Source: Arenicola marina (lineage: Eukaryota; Annelida; Polychaeta; Arenicolidae). From it: a stretch of DNA of 64,000 nucleotides. The first letter of the stretch is position 1. Each line of letters begins with the position of its first letter. The notes beneath the pieces were generated by a model. That model was given only the letters and a program-made list of their open reading frames with translations. It had not been told where the DNA came from and made no database searches. This document shows, piece by piece, positions 25,511 to 37,360 of the stretch. The DNA lies in assembly GCA_964019135.1 (NCBI GenBank), contig OZ025260.1, positions 22,190,254 to 22,254,253 on the forward strand. The letters are read 5' to 3'. The translations under genes and the position numbers were made by a program.

Positions 25511-26056
25511 CTGCAGCAAGGCACCAGCGTGATGCGCACTCGTTCTAAGAGCACGTGTTTTTCTGCCTTTCCCCAAAGCACCTAAACCTGAAATAGAATC
25601 AGCGAGAACTGTACAGCCCTATGAACATAGAGCTATCTCTCAGATATTTAGTTGTAACACGTGAGTGAGCTCATCTGAAGAATTGATCGAATTGTTCTTG
25701 TGCTAGTTAATCAAACTACCAAACGAGCCCTTCAGAGATATAACGTCCATAATAAATAAATTAGAGATTAATGCGAGTTTCGGCTGCAGCAAGGCACCAG
25801 CGTTATGCGCACTCGTTCTAAGAGCACGTGTTTTTCTGCCTTTCCCCAAAGCACCTAAACCTGAAATAGAATCAGCGAGAACTGTACAGCCCTATGAACA
25901 TAGAGCTATCTCTCATATATTTAGTTGTAACACGTGAGTGAGCTCATCTGAAGAATTGATCGAATTGTTCTTGTGCTAGTTAATCAAACTACCAAACGAG
26001 CCCTTCAGAGATATAACGTCCATAATAAATAAATTAGAGATTAATGCGAGTTTCGG
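25511..26056. repeat. Tandem duplication of 273 bp, nearly identical
   Basis: Copy 1 (25,511-25,783) and copy 2 (25,784-26,056) differ at only about two positions that I can see (GCGTGATG/GCGTTATG and CAGATATT/CATATATT). Copies this similar are either very recent or kept alike by gene conversion. No coding content recognised. Confidence 0.93.
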
Positions 26057-26540
26057 CATTTACCCGTTTGGGATTACCTGATGCATAGTGAACATGTTTT
26101 ATTGAAATGATTTAATAATCATGCTCCTGTTTAATATATATTGTTTAACTATATGCGATGATTGTGACCTAATTCATGGCAAACTAAGATGGGTTGGATT
26201 GAAGGTGTACGGCAGCGAGCAATCTACGAAAGAGAGTAACTGCTTGGAAGAAGGTCTCTACCCCCCCCCCCCCCTCCGTCCTTTTACGCATTTTGGAACT
26301 CCCATCCAGTACATGACGTCATATCCGGTAGGCACGTAATGCTAAAAATAAATAAACATAAATGTTAACATAAACGGTCTGGTGTCCCCGTATGTTTAAA
26401 AGTAGATTTTTTAAGGTGTTTCAAGTAGCACTAAACGTTCTTATTAGGCCTTTAGGCCACGCAATGTAAGGTACACACATGGTGAACCCGATGCGTTCCA
26501 AGCAACTTGACGAATCAATACAATACAGATCTGTGGCCTA

Positions 26541-26656
26541 TTTCACGTACATATTTCAGCCGGCTACGGGGCTTAGTCTACTAAAAATCGCCCATCATTT
26601 ACATTGTAACTTTAGCCGACTAAGCCCCGTAGTCGGCTAAACTGTGATCGTGAAAT
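26541..26656. mobile_element. 116-bp double-hairpin inverted-repeat element
   Basis: 26,611-26,641 is a hairpin, TTTAGCCGACTA with loop AGCCCCG and the exact complement. 26,554-26,585 is a diverged inverted copy of the same hairpin. The outer ends TTTCACG (26,541) and CGTGAAA also pair. The whole resembles a miniature inverted-repeat transposon. Confidence 0.7.
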
Positions 26657-27684
26657 CCACCACCGAATAATCTTCTTCAACACAAGGTGTCGTGAGGTGG
26701 TGACTTTGATCACGCTGCTTACTAACACACTGTACAATGGTAATCGATGTGTATCCGTGATTTCTCACAGCGGGTACACCCAATCAAAACACATATGCTT
26801 CACGCCAATGGGTTCTAATTACAAGCAACCGTGGCGTGGCAGTTTTATTGGTGGCCATGTGGCAGTTTTATTGGGCGCGTCCTTCCCGTAACAGCGGGTT
26901 CGATTCCTTGAAATATGTAAAATGTCATCAACGTTAACGCAAAGTGAATCGATTGGTCATCGTGGATCATAAAATAATACCACAAGATGCACAATGCATA
27001 GCGAGAGTAGCTCGCCAGTAACGGGTGAATTAATGACGGCGTGACCTCTGTTGACTTGAAGGTCACGTAGAATATCAATACCAAATGTCGCCTTACTTTT
27101 AGTAAATCGCCCTCAACCCCGGGGAACCAAAGATTGAGCATATCGCGCCATTCAATTGTTCTCCGGTGAAATCGCTTTTTTATTACTTTTTATTGTCCCA
27201 TTTCTATTTGATTCATGGTCGTTTGGCGGCCATGAGTTGTAAGTGCTGTGGACTTGGTGGGCGTTCGGCCTCACGTTGTATGCACGTAGAGAAATGTCAA
27301 TGAGAACCAGGCACAGCAGGAGAGGGACATATGTTACCTTCAATATGTCGATAAATAATTATTTTCTTGACATAATTTACCCTTCAATATACCGATAAAC
27401 AATAATTTTCTTGGTTAGTTACACGTCATCCGAGATCTAATTGGCATATCCCGTGCAAGAACATCTCTCGTGACACGCCAGTCCACGTCACTTGTTTTGC
27501 AAGTGGATGCAATAATTTGGCAGTAGCCAGAATATTGTAAAGGGGATGACCATTCTGTTATCTGTGTGGCACAAATTTATGTGAGGCTTCATAGAAAGGA
27601 CTTGTCTTTAACCTGCTAATGTCCTTCCCCAACCAACTAATCACGATCAATCCCATAATTTGTCTTTGGAACAAATTCCCACGT

Positions 27685-27687
<3 letters not shown>
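26657..27687. other. Non-repetitive stretch with a diverged ~46-bp duplication
   Basis: CTTCAATAT..CGATAAA.AAT..TTTTCTTG occurs near 27,339 and 27,382. Nothing else supported. Confidence 0.4.

Positions 27688-27734
<47 letters not shown>
27688..27734. repeat. (AT)n microsatellite
   Basis: About 23 uninterrupted AT dinucleotides. Confidence 0.96.
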
Positions 27735-27737
<3 letters not shown>

Positions 27738-30700
27738 TCTGTGATGTAACATAATAATACTACTTGCACCAGCATGAACCCATATACACACACCACTACA
27801 CATAAGGTCAGTACCATACCGACTGTGTAGCCCGATACATGGAGATAATATTGCTGTCGCAACCAAGACACCGAAATAATCATCTGTTCGGGCGGCCGAG
27901 TAATCTCAGGTACTTGTCATGGGGACCTGTAGGCGACGTCAGTAACATTGACAATGGCTCTGCTCCGGGCTTCCGGAGTGGGAGAGTCCTCTTTGAATCG
28001 TCGCCTGTCGGTGGACCATTAATCGCCGTCTACAGCCTTACCGGTTGCGTGATTCCCAGCCTGAAAGATGATCCTACTGGATGGACAACGCGACATAATG
28101 AAAAGGACCCGGACTTAAAAGCCTAGGCGGGTCCACATGTGTGACTTATGTGACGTCATATCCGCCTGTAGATTTATCTTCATTTGCGTGGAATCGTTTG
28201 CCCTTTTCTCCGCGGGAATCACTTCCCTTGCAGCTCGCAATGTCGTGGGTGACTCTCCCCTTTGGTATACCGGGGCCGCGGTAGGGGTGGAGGTGACCTG
28301 CCTGGGGGTGGGGGAGGAGGGTGGGGAGGACTGCCCAGTATACTAGTCGGTTGGCCTGACAAGGCTCCCTGCTGGGCTTGCCTGCACGTGGGAGTCCGAT
28401 CAAAGTGAGCCCAGTCGAACCGGCGACCTTGATTAGTGGGCCCGACCGGCGCGACATCTGGTTCTCTGGCATACATTTAGGTTGAAGGAGGACGGAGGGG
28501 TAGGAGGTAGGGGGGGAGGGGGGGAGGGGGGAGAGTAGCTGTCATCCGCCACTAACCCCCACCCCCCCGCCCAAAAAAAAAATTCAAAATGTACCAATGA
28601 GAAAAATACTGGGGTGACAACCGCACACGCACACGAAGGGCAGAATTGATTGCGTACATGCACGAGGTTTAAGGCAAAGGACAGAAAACAATTAATCGAC
28701 AAATCTGCAGTTTGCTTTTCCAATTGCAACAGGCGAACTCTGAGTTAGCCTGTAGGTGGTGGTTGATAGAAAGTGTAACAAGAACAGACACTATGTGAGA
28801 GATAAACGAAAGTGAATAAATGGCGCAAGGACGGTAATGCTGCCCGCGGGAGCACTCGGACATGGCGGCGAGCACACCTTGCCGTCCCTCTGGACCGGTC
28901 TGGTCCTCACTCAATGTGAACAAAAACGACGAAGCAATTACGCTGTGTGAATAGGTAAAATTTCACACACTTTAGAACCGTGTTCCACAGTTTGCTTTTT
29001 GTGACACTGGCCACAAGCTCTCGATCATTAATCGCTGTGTTCCCGGTTGCAGTCTGGTTGATGAAGCACATGGCATGAACTCAATTCTGCACAATTATCG
29101 TAGCCTAGTTCATGCTATAATGTAACCCAAATAACATTGCATGTTATATATTGTGCGGATTTCCGAAAATATAAAACTGTTAAGTGCTCATCACTAAGAC
29201 ATTGTTTGTATATGAGAAAAGGAGAGTTTCTTTAGCCTTATTAGGCTGGACTATTCCATAACAAATCTGTCACTTGATTTGAATATTTGTATCGTTAAAA
29301 CGAAAATATCGGACACTGCCGTATGATAATATTTATTGCCATAAATACTATATCAAGTAAGTCAGAATAATACAAAACTGGTTGGCAACGGGCCTGGGGC
29401 TTATTTGCTAACCCCCCCCCCCCCCCACAACCACCACCACAAAACCAGACAAATGCTAACAGCAATACAGCAGTCAGGTAATATAGTAATATGCATATTT
29501 ACCCAATCGTGTCACTATTAATAAAAGATGATGCCAAGATTTGATCCTTTACACATCTAATTACCATTGCTTAGTCACTCGCATCCATTATCTTTACCAC
29601 TCTATCCTTAGTAATTTTTAGGTAACTTTGCCAAACCATTTATTACATATATACATGCCATTATATCTCATAGATATGTTTGTCAATTGACATTTACATT
29701 TAGGAGCATATAATAACATGTACATCTGCATTTCTTATAAACGAATCCTTCATGATATAAGGCTGTAGCCCATTATATTGTGTATTAAACATATATTATA
29801 GAGCGCTAAAGTCGTATAATGATATCAGCAGAAGAATTGTGTCATGAATAACGGTGATATATCATAATAATCTAGCAATCAATTTATTATCAAAGTATAT
29901 GATACGCATCATATTACCTTGGATGTCTGGTGTGCATCGCAGTTGTGGATCACAGCTTCCCGGTAATACCGGGCACTTCACTAAAGTACGCACACTTGAC
30001 CAGGTAACCCCATGGGATCCCCCACTCCGCCAATACCAGCTTTGAAGTGCTCAACATTTGGCATGCCTTGCAACGCCCACGAAGGCAGAAGCCACTGTAC
30101 CCCACCACTGGGCCTTCTTTTTCTCGTTTTAAGTGTCGGGTAAGATTTCTTCTGGCAGAACTCTGTTGAAGAAATCCATATGGTAACAGATGCTTTTGTC
30201 CGCCCAAGATGGTTGCTCGGGCCGTCGGGAAATATTTGTCATTGAGTCTGTGACAATGCCATGGCCGACCACGTGTACGGACCCCGAGGGGAGAACTCCA
30301 TAAATCACGTGGTATCATGACGAGAACATCCGTTGTCCGGCGAGACCATCGCATGTGCTTGATCCCGTCACCGTGACGTCACCGTCATGTGATTTCCGGT
30401 CGGCATGTCGCCTAATGGAAGGTGTGTAGAGCGGGAGATTGGGAGACAGGGCGAGTAGATGCGGCGGTGGGGGGGGGGGGTTAGGGGCGTGGGTCGGGGG
30501 GGGGGGGGTAGGGGCGTGGGTGGTGGGGGGGGAGGGGGCGTGGGAAGAGTCATGTTTGTCGGATGGCGTTGGGAATGGATTTGAGGGTGGAGAAGCCTCG
30601 GGATGGGGGGAGGGTGGCGGCAAAGGGAATTTCCCTTGACGCCGAGGCCAGACGCACCAACATCGTCCGTGTAAATATTTGTAGACAAGTGTATGAAGAG

Positions 30701-33700
30701 GGTGAGAGGTCCTCGCGTTGTGCTTCTGTTAGTCTTCGCTTGGCGCCAAGGAATCCACTTTACAATGTATCGCTACACAATGAGAGAGTCTCAGCGAGTA
30801 CTATGGCTGGTCTTCCAGTTACAGTAAGGATGACTTCGCACGCTAACCCACGATATTTTCCTGTATATTTGACGCTTGAGATGTGAATAGGAAACTGAAT
30901 ATTATTTTGATCATCTCTTATAGTGACCTGGTGCAAATATGCATGATAATGTTTTTTTGCTTTTTTAATGAATATATTCGTCGTATCCCACTCGTGTATT
31001 TAACGCTCATCAACTCAGAAGCAGTGTAGATTTATTGGGAATGGGGCAACATTTAGTCAAACCCCCTTTGCCCCTCCCTCCCCATATTATGGTTAGCCAC
31101 ACCGCTACGCAAATTATATTCACCCGCCTTTGCCCTCCCACAGGTCAGTCTAACATCTCATCCGAAATCGTCAGTTTTCTGTGTCCCCTACCCGTAGCTC
31201 AGTTGATCCAGCATACATGCCATCCGTCCCACATAACTTCATTTACTTGTGGCCAAAGCAGTGAGTGTTCCTCATCATAGTTACACCAATAACAACACGC
31301 GACATCAACTAATAAAAAAGAAAGACGACTTTGCATATTCTATGTCCTGGTATGGATTAGCAGGCCGTAATGCACTTTATCCACACGTGGTTTCATCCCG
31401 TTAGGACTACATAAGCAGCGCGAGGCCCCGAAACTTGGCAAGCTAAACATCCCTTTTCGCATTATCGTGGGTAGGGCTAAACAAACAGTGTAAGTCCTTG
31501 TCCACGCCACTGTACAATGTAAGCAACCCATATTGAGGGTGGTAGGACTAAATAAGCAACGTTAATCTGCTCCATCACCAATGGTCACTGTTGATATTGA
31601 CGTGAAGGCCGTGACATTTGAAAGCAAATTTGTTTGTTCCTCACTCACAGTGTTTGGTTTGGTACACCGCTCGCTCGTCAATAAAACCTGAACATGTCAT
31701 GTACGATCTTATGACAAAGTGTTGAGTGTATTTGTGTATTCGTGCCTATGTGAGTTTGCAGTTGAGAAATCTAGAAGCATTGAATGTATAGTACGAAATA
31801 AACTGATAATAGTAATACTCGCTGGAGACGTTAGTATGCGATAGAACACACAGTCAAAGCATGCAGTGTTTTATATGAGTGTCTTTATTTTAGTCGCTCC
31901 TGGTCTACTTTTTTCTTTCAGGAGCAATTAATACAAAATGCATATCACCCATTCTAAATACAAGATGTGTATCCACATAAAAGAAGCAATCGAAAGTGTA
32001 TTTTCAATCATTTTCATTGGGAATACACTCGACGGATCTACAAATTTATATCGACTTTTATCATAAGGATCATTAACAAAGTCAAGCATCAGCTACTGAT
32101 CTTCCACAGTTATTCATCCAATAACCAAACAGGATTAACATTTTCGCAATAGCTTGAGTAACATTGCGTCGACAATGAACCCCCTGAGTTGCAAGCTGCA
32201 GCAGTTGTTTTTTGCCTTGTTCAGGTAGAAACCGACTGTGTCCATTGATGTCGCAGGCTCACCCAGTCAGTCAGTGGCGCGAGGGAGACGGAACGGAAGG
32301 CGCAATCGAACATTTTTTGGCCAGCTAACGCGGCCAAGACGTGTCCAATACAATGGTGGGCCCAATGCTTCACAGACGACATGTGTGATTTCCTTTATTG
32401 AATCCCGTTACCGGTGACGTACGTTCCATTGTGACGTTGTCTCATTGTGGCGTCGCGCCATGACTACCGCGCGTGACCGGGACCGGTGGCTAAGTCGGTG
32501 AAATATCCTCCCATCTCTTCCGTTCTTCCGCCCCATTCCAACATGCACGGCAACCTTATTGAGACCCTATGGACCATTCTAAAACAGGTCTCAACCTCTG
32601 CTCTGCTCTCTTCTTTAACCTCTTCTTACTCATCCGCATCGTGCGCCTGGTCGTCCACGTCATCGCTCTTCAACCCCTCCTCCTACCATCTCTCCTACTC
32701 TCCTCTCTAGTTTCTTCTTGAGGCGACAACATGCGCCTGCTGTCACAAAGCTATATATCGTTTTCTCTTTTATATTTTAGTTTTTCTTCTCCGGCGTATC
32801 CATGATAGAAAGAAGACGGCCTTTCACTTGTATTTTAGTCGCTTTCTTTGACGAGTAATGCGGTGCCGCGTAGGCCTACATTATCACAGTGAATGTGACT
32901 GAAATGTAATGCGCGCTCGTATACGACTGATGACGTAATGAGGTCACGTGTGTCGGATGCGGTCACGTGACGCCACAAAAGACGTCCAGCGATTTGTAAT
33001 CCAGACAATTTTCCTCGATATTGCCAAAAGGAAAGGCAAAAAAATAAATACAAAAACGTAAGTGACTGGTGAAAACCTTTCACCCCGGGGTCTGTGACAA
33101 ATGTAGCTTGCCTCTTAGCGCAAATTGTTGCAAAACGTGTTGCCTTGTCATTCCTCCCCGACTTGCACCTCCTGACAAGTGGTGTCGGGGAATGCCAGGG
33201 TTTCATCGGATGGGCTCCACGGTCCGGAGGGTGAACTGCCTCCTATAAGGGGACACCCAACCATTAAGTAGCTGTACCCTCTCGCGTTCCACGCCCGACC
33301 CAACCCCCACCCCGCTCCACACGGCCCCGTCCCGCCCCGGCCGGCATCGCAGGCGCGGTTGTATCCTGACGTGTCTAGTTTTTTTCCTGTGCCGTTAACA
33401 TACATACCGTGCTTTAGGCAGGGAGTACGGGACTTTTTGGGCACACAAAGGGATATTGATGTTGGGTCGATGAAGGAATGATATATCTGGAAGCAGAAAA
33501 AACAATATTATATAATACACGTGGTGCGTGATAGGGCCAGAGTGTGGAGGACGGAAGTGCCAAGGCGAGTTGATAATATGCATATAGATACAAAGCAGTA
33601 TCCGACAAGTGGCCATGTAGGTCTACTGTGGGTATGTACGCTCACTCCCCCCCCCCTCCCCCCCCCACCCCCCCCCCCCCCCCATCCCACTCCACACACC

Positions 33701-34169
33701 TTTTATTAAAACCTTAGATGTTCTATCGAAGTCAATATAATTTGAGAAAAAGCACTGTTTAGTTCGAAATCGATTCCGAAATCGTGTGAAAGTAATTGTT
33801 GAGAGAAAATTCCTCTGGAATGTTTCTGGGCACGTCACTGTGCGGTACGCGCCGTATATTTTGCAGGCGACTCGCTGTCACGACAATAGTCATATATGAC
33901 GATCGAGGTCAGTGACGCGCCAGTCACTCACAAATCGTCTCATTCACACCTCATTCACACTAACCCCCTTCCGTTTCCATTCATAAGCGAACGCCTTTTC
34001 CCACCCCATATGTCACCCCAACGCCACTCACATCTGTATACACCCGACCGCCGCCCCTGCCCCCCCACCCCTCCCGATCCACCTTCCCCTCGTGATGCGC
34101 CTCCCACCCGCTTTAAGTCACCACAAGTATGTAACAAGTAACACGGGCAAAGTGGAGAGTGGATTCATC
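27735..34169. other. Long stretch without a recognised gene
   Basis: Contains G- and C-rich simple sequence at 28,500-28,577, poly-C at 29,413-29,427, and poly-G with tandem GGGGCGTGGGT words at 30,466-30,545. Three loosely similar TAGG.CTA.A.AA.CA segments lie at 31,401-31,560. C-rich tracts occur at 33,646-33,684 and 34,056-34,080. A CACGTG palindrome in GGTCACGTGACG lies near 32,961-32,972. No splice-supported coding segment was found. Confidence 0.4.
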
Positions 34170-35214
34170 GAGTTGCCGGGGGGGCGGGGGGACGAGCGAG
34201 GGGACAGCCGGCCGGCCGGGGGGAGTCTTGCCGGGCGGGCACCTGTCTCAGCCTGCCTGCCGGCCTCCTTCCCTGCCTGCCTCCCTGCCTGCTTGCCCGA
34301 ACGGCTGCCGTGCCCTGGCCGCGTGGCCAGCTCATCTCGCCGCCCAGCCAGCCGTGAAGGCCCGCGGCGGCCGAGTTCTAAGGGCAGATAGGGGGAGGGG
34401 AAGGGGTGAAGCAGATGTAGGGCTGTGAAGAGGAGTGAGACTAAGAGGGAGAGGGAGCGGGGGTTGCACGACAGAGGGGAGGGAGAGAGAGAGCTGGGTT
34501 AGTTCGGCAGAGGGGAGGGAGGGAAAGAGCTGCGGATCGGGTGGAGGAGGGTAGGGAGAGAGCGCAGGGTTAGGGCGGTGGAGGGGAGGGAGAGTGGGAC
34601 AGCGTGCGGGGGTAGGGCGGCGGAGGGCCTGGCGAGACAGAGAGAGAGCTTGGGTAGGGCGGCGGAGGGGCGGGCGAGACAGAGAGCGCTTGGGTAGGGC
34701 GGCGAAGGGGCGTGCGAGGGGGGGGGGGGGCAGAGAGAGCTGGGGTAGTGCGGCAGAGCAGAGACGCGGCGGGTCTTGCTTGAGGGCGGCAGAGACAGAG
34801 GGGGGGCTTTCCGGGCGGACTCTCAGGCGGAGCGTCAGTGGCCAGTGCTCCGTTCACCAGACCAACCTTCGGCCTGTCAATCCCGTGGGCAGCCCGGTGA
34901 CCACCACCACCACACAGCCGTCGGCCTTCCCATCAGACACAGACACACTTAAAGCCGGGGAGATGATGATGATGGTAAAACAATTGCTTGGATGAATTGC
35001 GCCGTCGCGTAAAAAAAAACAGACCCCGTATATTCTTCATTGGAAACGCAAAAAGCAAGGCACAGGAAATATACTATACGCTACACGCAGGCCACCATCC
35101 ACGGAAGCCAAAGCACCCACCAGCTCCGGCGATAAAAAAACTATCGCCAGCCGCCTCCAGGATCTGATCCATCGACTCCTGGTGTCATTTAAAATCCTGT
35201 TCCGGTTATTGACC
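34170..35214 (+). promoter_or_regulatory. GC-rich promoter-like region and probable 5' UTR of the GABA receptor gene
   Basis: The kilobase before the first ATG is strikingly GC- and CpG-rich (34,170-34,380) and then purine-rich (34,380-34,806). Near 34,210 there is a GGCC-rich run, and at 34,247-34,300 a CTGC-type simple repeat. No TATA box is evident. GC boxes (GGGCGG) recur at 41-42 bp spacing, as in CpG-island promoters. 34,810-35,214 is less extreme and is likely 5' UTR. The promoter assignment rests on position and composition only. Confidence 0.5.
34440..34806. repeat. 41-42 bp GC-box minisatellite upstream of exon 1
   Basis: Degenerate tandem units of about 41-42 bp. The motif AGGGCGG recurs at 34,573, 34,615, 34,656 and 34,697, and again at 34,784. 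Each unit has a GGTAGGGCGGCGGAGGGG core followed by a GAGACAGAGAGAGC-like part. The left units (34,440-34,570) are more diverged. It ends about 410 bp before the start codon. Confidence 0.75.
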
Positions 35215-35437
35215 ATGGCCCGCTTCAGGAACCGCGGGGGGTTTAACTCCGTGGCGGCGTTACTGATGGGAATCATTGGATACTCATCCGTTGTCTTGCT
35301 CTGTTGTTCATCCGGCAGTGCCGTGGTCAACCTAACGGATAGCATCGCAGCGAAGAAGCGTATGGATCGCAATACGTCACAACTCTTGGATCAGCTTCTG
35401 GCCAACTACGACAGGAGGCTCAGGCCTGGATTCGGCG
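35215..35437 (+). CDS. GABA-A receptor alpha-like subunit, coding exon 1 (signal peptide and N-terminal helix)
   Basis: First coding exon of a Cys-loop ligand-gated chloride channel subunit, a plasma-membrane protein of pentameric GABA receptors. I chose the ATG at 35,215 because it is the first ATG after an in-frame TGA at 34,993-34,995. The exon gives 74 codons plus one base. Residues 1-36 look like a signal peptide: a basic start (MARFRNR), then a hydrophobic stretch ending near GSA. Residues 39-41 (NLT) and 53-55 (NTS) are N-glycosylation sequons. Residues 56-74 (QLLDQLLANYDRRLRPGFG) match the N-terminal helix typical of GABA-A and glycine receptor subunits (LL..YD.RLRPG). A GT donor follows at 35,438-35,439, and the reading frame joins exon 2 in phase 1. 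The exact start and the 5' UTR need transcript data. The first in-frame start of any kind is a GTG at 35,182, which is unlikely in a eukaryote. Confidence 0.87.
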
Positions 35438-35490
35438 GTAGGAATATATTACCCCTATATTATATATATATGTCGGCCAGGCCACATATC

Positions 35491-36195
35491 GTTAATGTGG
35501 TGGTTACATAGGCCACATACCATTATGCGGTGGTTATATAGGCCACATATCATTGATGTTTTTTTTTTTTTTTCTTTTTAAACATAATTTGTTTTAAAGG
35601 TTCCCCTAAAAGGGATGCCATCATTGATTTGGTGGTTACATCTGCCTCATGTTATTGATTTTTTTTGTGTGCTTTTTTCTTTAAACATAATTTGTTTTAA
35701 AGGTTCCCCTAAAAGGGATGCCATCATTGATTTGGTGGTTAGATCTGCTGCATGTCATTTATGCGGTGGTTATATCGTCCACATATCAATGATGTGGTGT
35801 TTATATCGGCCACATATCATTGATGTGGTTATATCGGTCACTTATCATTGATGTGGTGGTTATATCGGCCACATATCATTGATGTCGTGGTTATATAGGC
35901 CACATATCATTGATGCGGTGGTTAAATCGGTCACTTATCATTGATGCAGTGGTTATATCGGCCACATATCATTGATGTGGTGGTTATATCGGCCGCATAT
36001 TATTGATGTGGTGGTTATATAGGCCACATATCATTGATGGATGGTTATATAGGCCACATATCATTGATGTGGTGGTTATATCGGCCACATATTATTGATG
36101 TGGTGGTTATATCGGCCACATATCATTGATGGATGGTTATATAGGCCACATATCATTGTTGTGGTGATTATATCGGCCACATATCTTTAATGTGA
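35491..36195. repeat. 31-bp satellite array in intron 1
   Basis: About 18 units of a 31-bp repeat containing GGCCACATATCATTGATGTG, beginning 54 bp after the exon 1 donor. It is interrupted by a 102-bp duplicated block (GGTTCCCCTAAAAGGGATGC at about 35,599 and 35,701). A few units lack bases or carry ATGGATGG in place of ATGTGGTGG. Confidence 0.92.
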
Positions 36196-36848
36196 TAGTT
36201 ATGATGTACAGTGATGGAGTGCCGTTATAGTTTATCAGTGCATCAATGATATGTGATTATATTTTTCGATAATGGTGTTTACTTACATGGTATATTTATG
36301 AGACGATCTGCGGTATTGAAGTGTGTTATGTCGTACATCAACAGTATAGGTATGTCTTGTCTTGTTGCGAATATGTTGTATTACTGTGATATATAGCCAA
36401 TTGGTATGTTAATATGGCTTTTCTGAAGAACAACAATCAGCTGTGAATGTGACAGGATTAAGATCATACTGTGCTGGCACCTAATCATGTAGAGGAGTTC
36501 TGGGCACATAATCCATCGCAGTTCACAAATCTAGGGCCCTATGAGAATATAAGATTGAAAGCGAAACCAAAGCCGATAATGCCAAAGCTGCGGCCATGGA
36601 AAGCTCTTATGCCCAATCTAATTTGCATTGCATGTTGCTTTGGTTAACTTGTTGTAAGGGGGCTTGGAGCTATATAACACGACTGCGACATAATGACCAA
36701 ATAATATCTATCTAGTATCTATGACATATTTATGAGCCACCGGATTGTGCACATGGCAGACGTTAAAGTTGAAAGCTAGAATACTAAACCATACAAAGCG
36801 GAAGGCAAGTTAGCAAAGGTGAAACTAACAAAATGAGGACTGAGTGCT

Positions 36849-36879
<31 letters not shown>

Positions 36880-37204
36880 AACAAGTATAAGCAACCATAC
36901 GTAGGAACTATAGATTGATGTTTGTAAAGACAGTTCTCACTGGTACAACTGTCTGATGCACACACTCGTGTGTCCAACACAACCGAATCACTACTGTAAT
37001 TCCGCTGTTGTAAAACAAAAAACATGCATGAGCTGGGATTCACCCTGGACAGGATCAAGCATTCATATTAAAATGAATGTAAACATTTGTTTACATCTTT
37101 AATGTCAACTATGTGCACATGTACATACGGTTGAACTGTGGACGGGGGGAGGGGAGGGGGGGGGGTGAGGTTCGCGTGTGTGCGCTAATGCACTCGTATT
37201 AAGC
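36196..37204. other. Intron 1 stretch with an (AT)n tract
   Basis: An (AT)n microsatellite at about 36,852-36,878 and a short G-rich tract at 37,144-37,166. Nothing else recognised. Confidence 0.45.
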
Positions 37205-37207
37205 AAA

Positions 37208-37360
37208 ACAGGTGGGTTTTTACAGGTGGGTTTTTACAGGTGGGTTTTTACAGGTGGATTTTTTACTGGTGGGTTTTTGCAGGTGAGTTTTTACAGCTGG
37301 GTTTTTACAGCTGGGTTTTTACAGGTGGGTTTCTACAAGTTGGTTTTCACAGGTGGGCTG
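37208..37360. repeat. 14-bp minisatellite
   Basis: About 11 units of ACAGGTGGGTTTTT, with later units changed to ACAGCTGGGTTTTT and similar. Confidence 0.92.

Noticed and set aside
28380-28440. tRNA gene on the minus strand with a B-box-like GCCGGTTCGACTGGG
   Set aside because: No A-box at proper spacing and no cloverleaf. Isolated B-box-like words at 22,087, 26,884 and 40,624 were set aside for the same reason.
29950-30354. A 134-codon minus-strand frame with a Cys-rich word (FCLRGRCKAC) that loosely recalls reverse-transcriptase-associated Cys motifs
   Set aside because: The resemblance is one short word. No reverse transcriptase or endonuclease motifs flank it. A protein search against Penelope-like and LINE elements would decide.
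35182-35214. Upstream GTG start extending the receptor N-terminus by 11 residues
   Set aside because: Non-ATG starts are rare in animals, and the ATG at 35,215 gives a better signal peptide.
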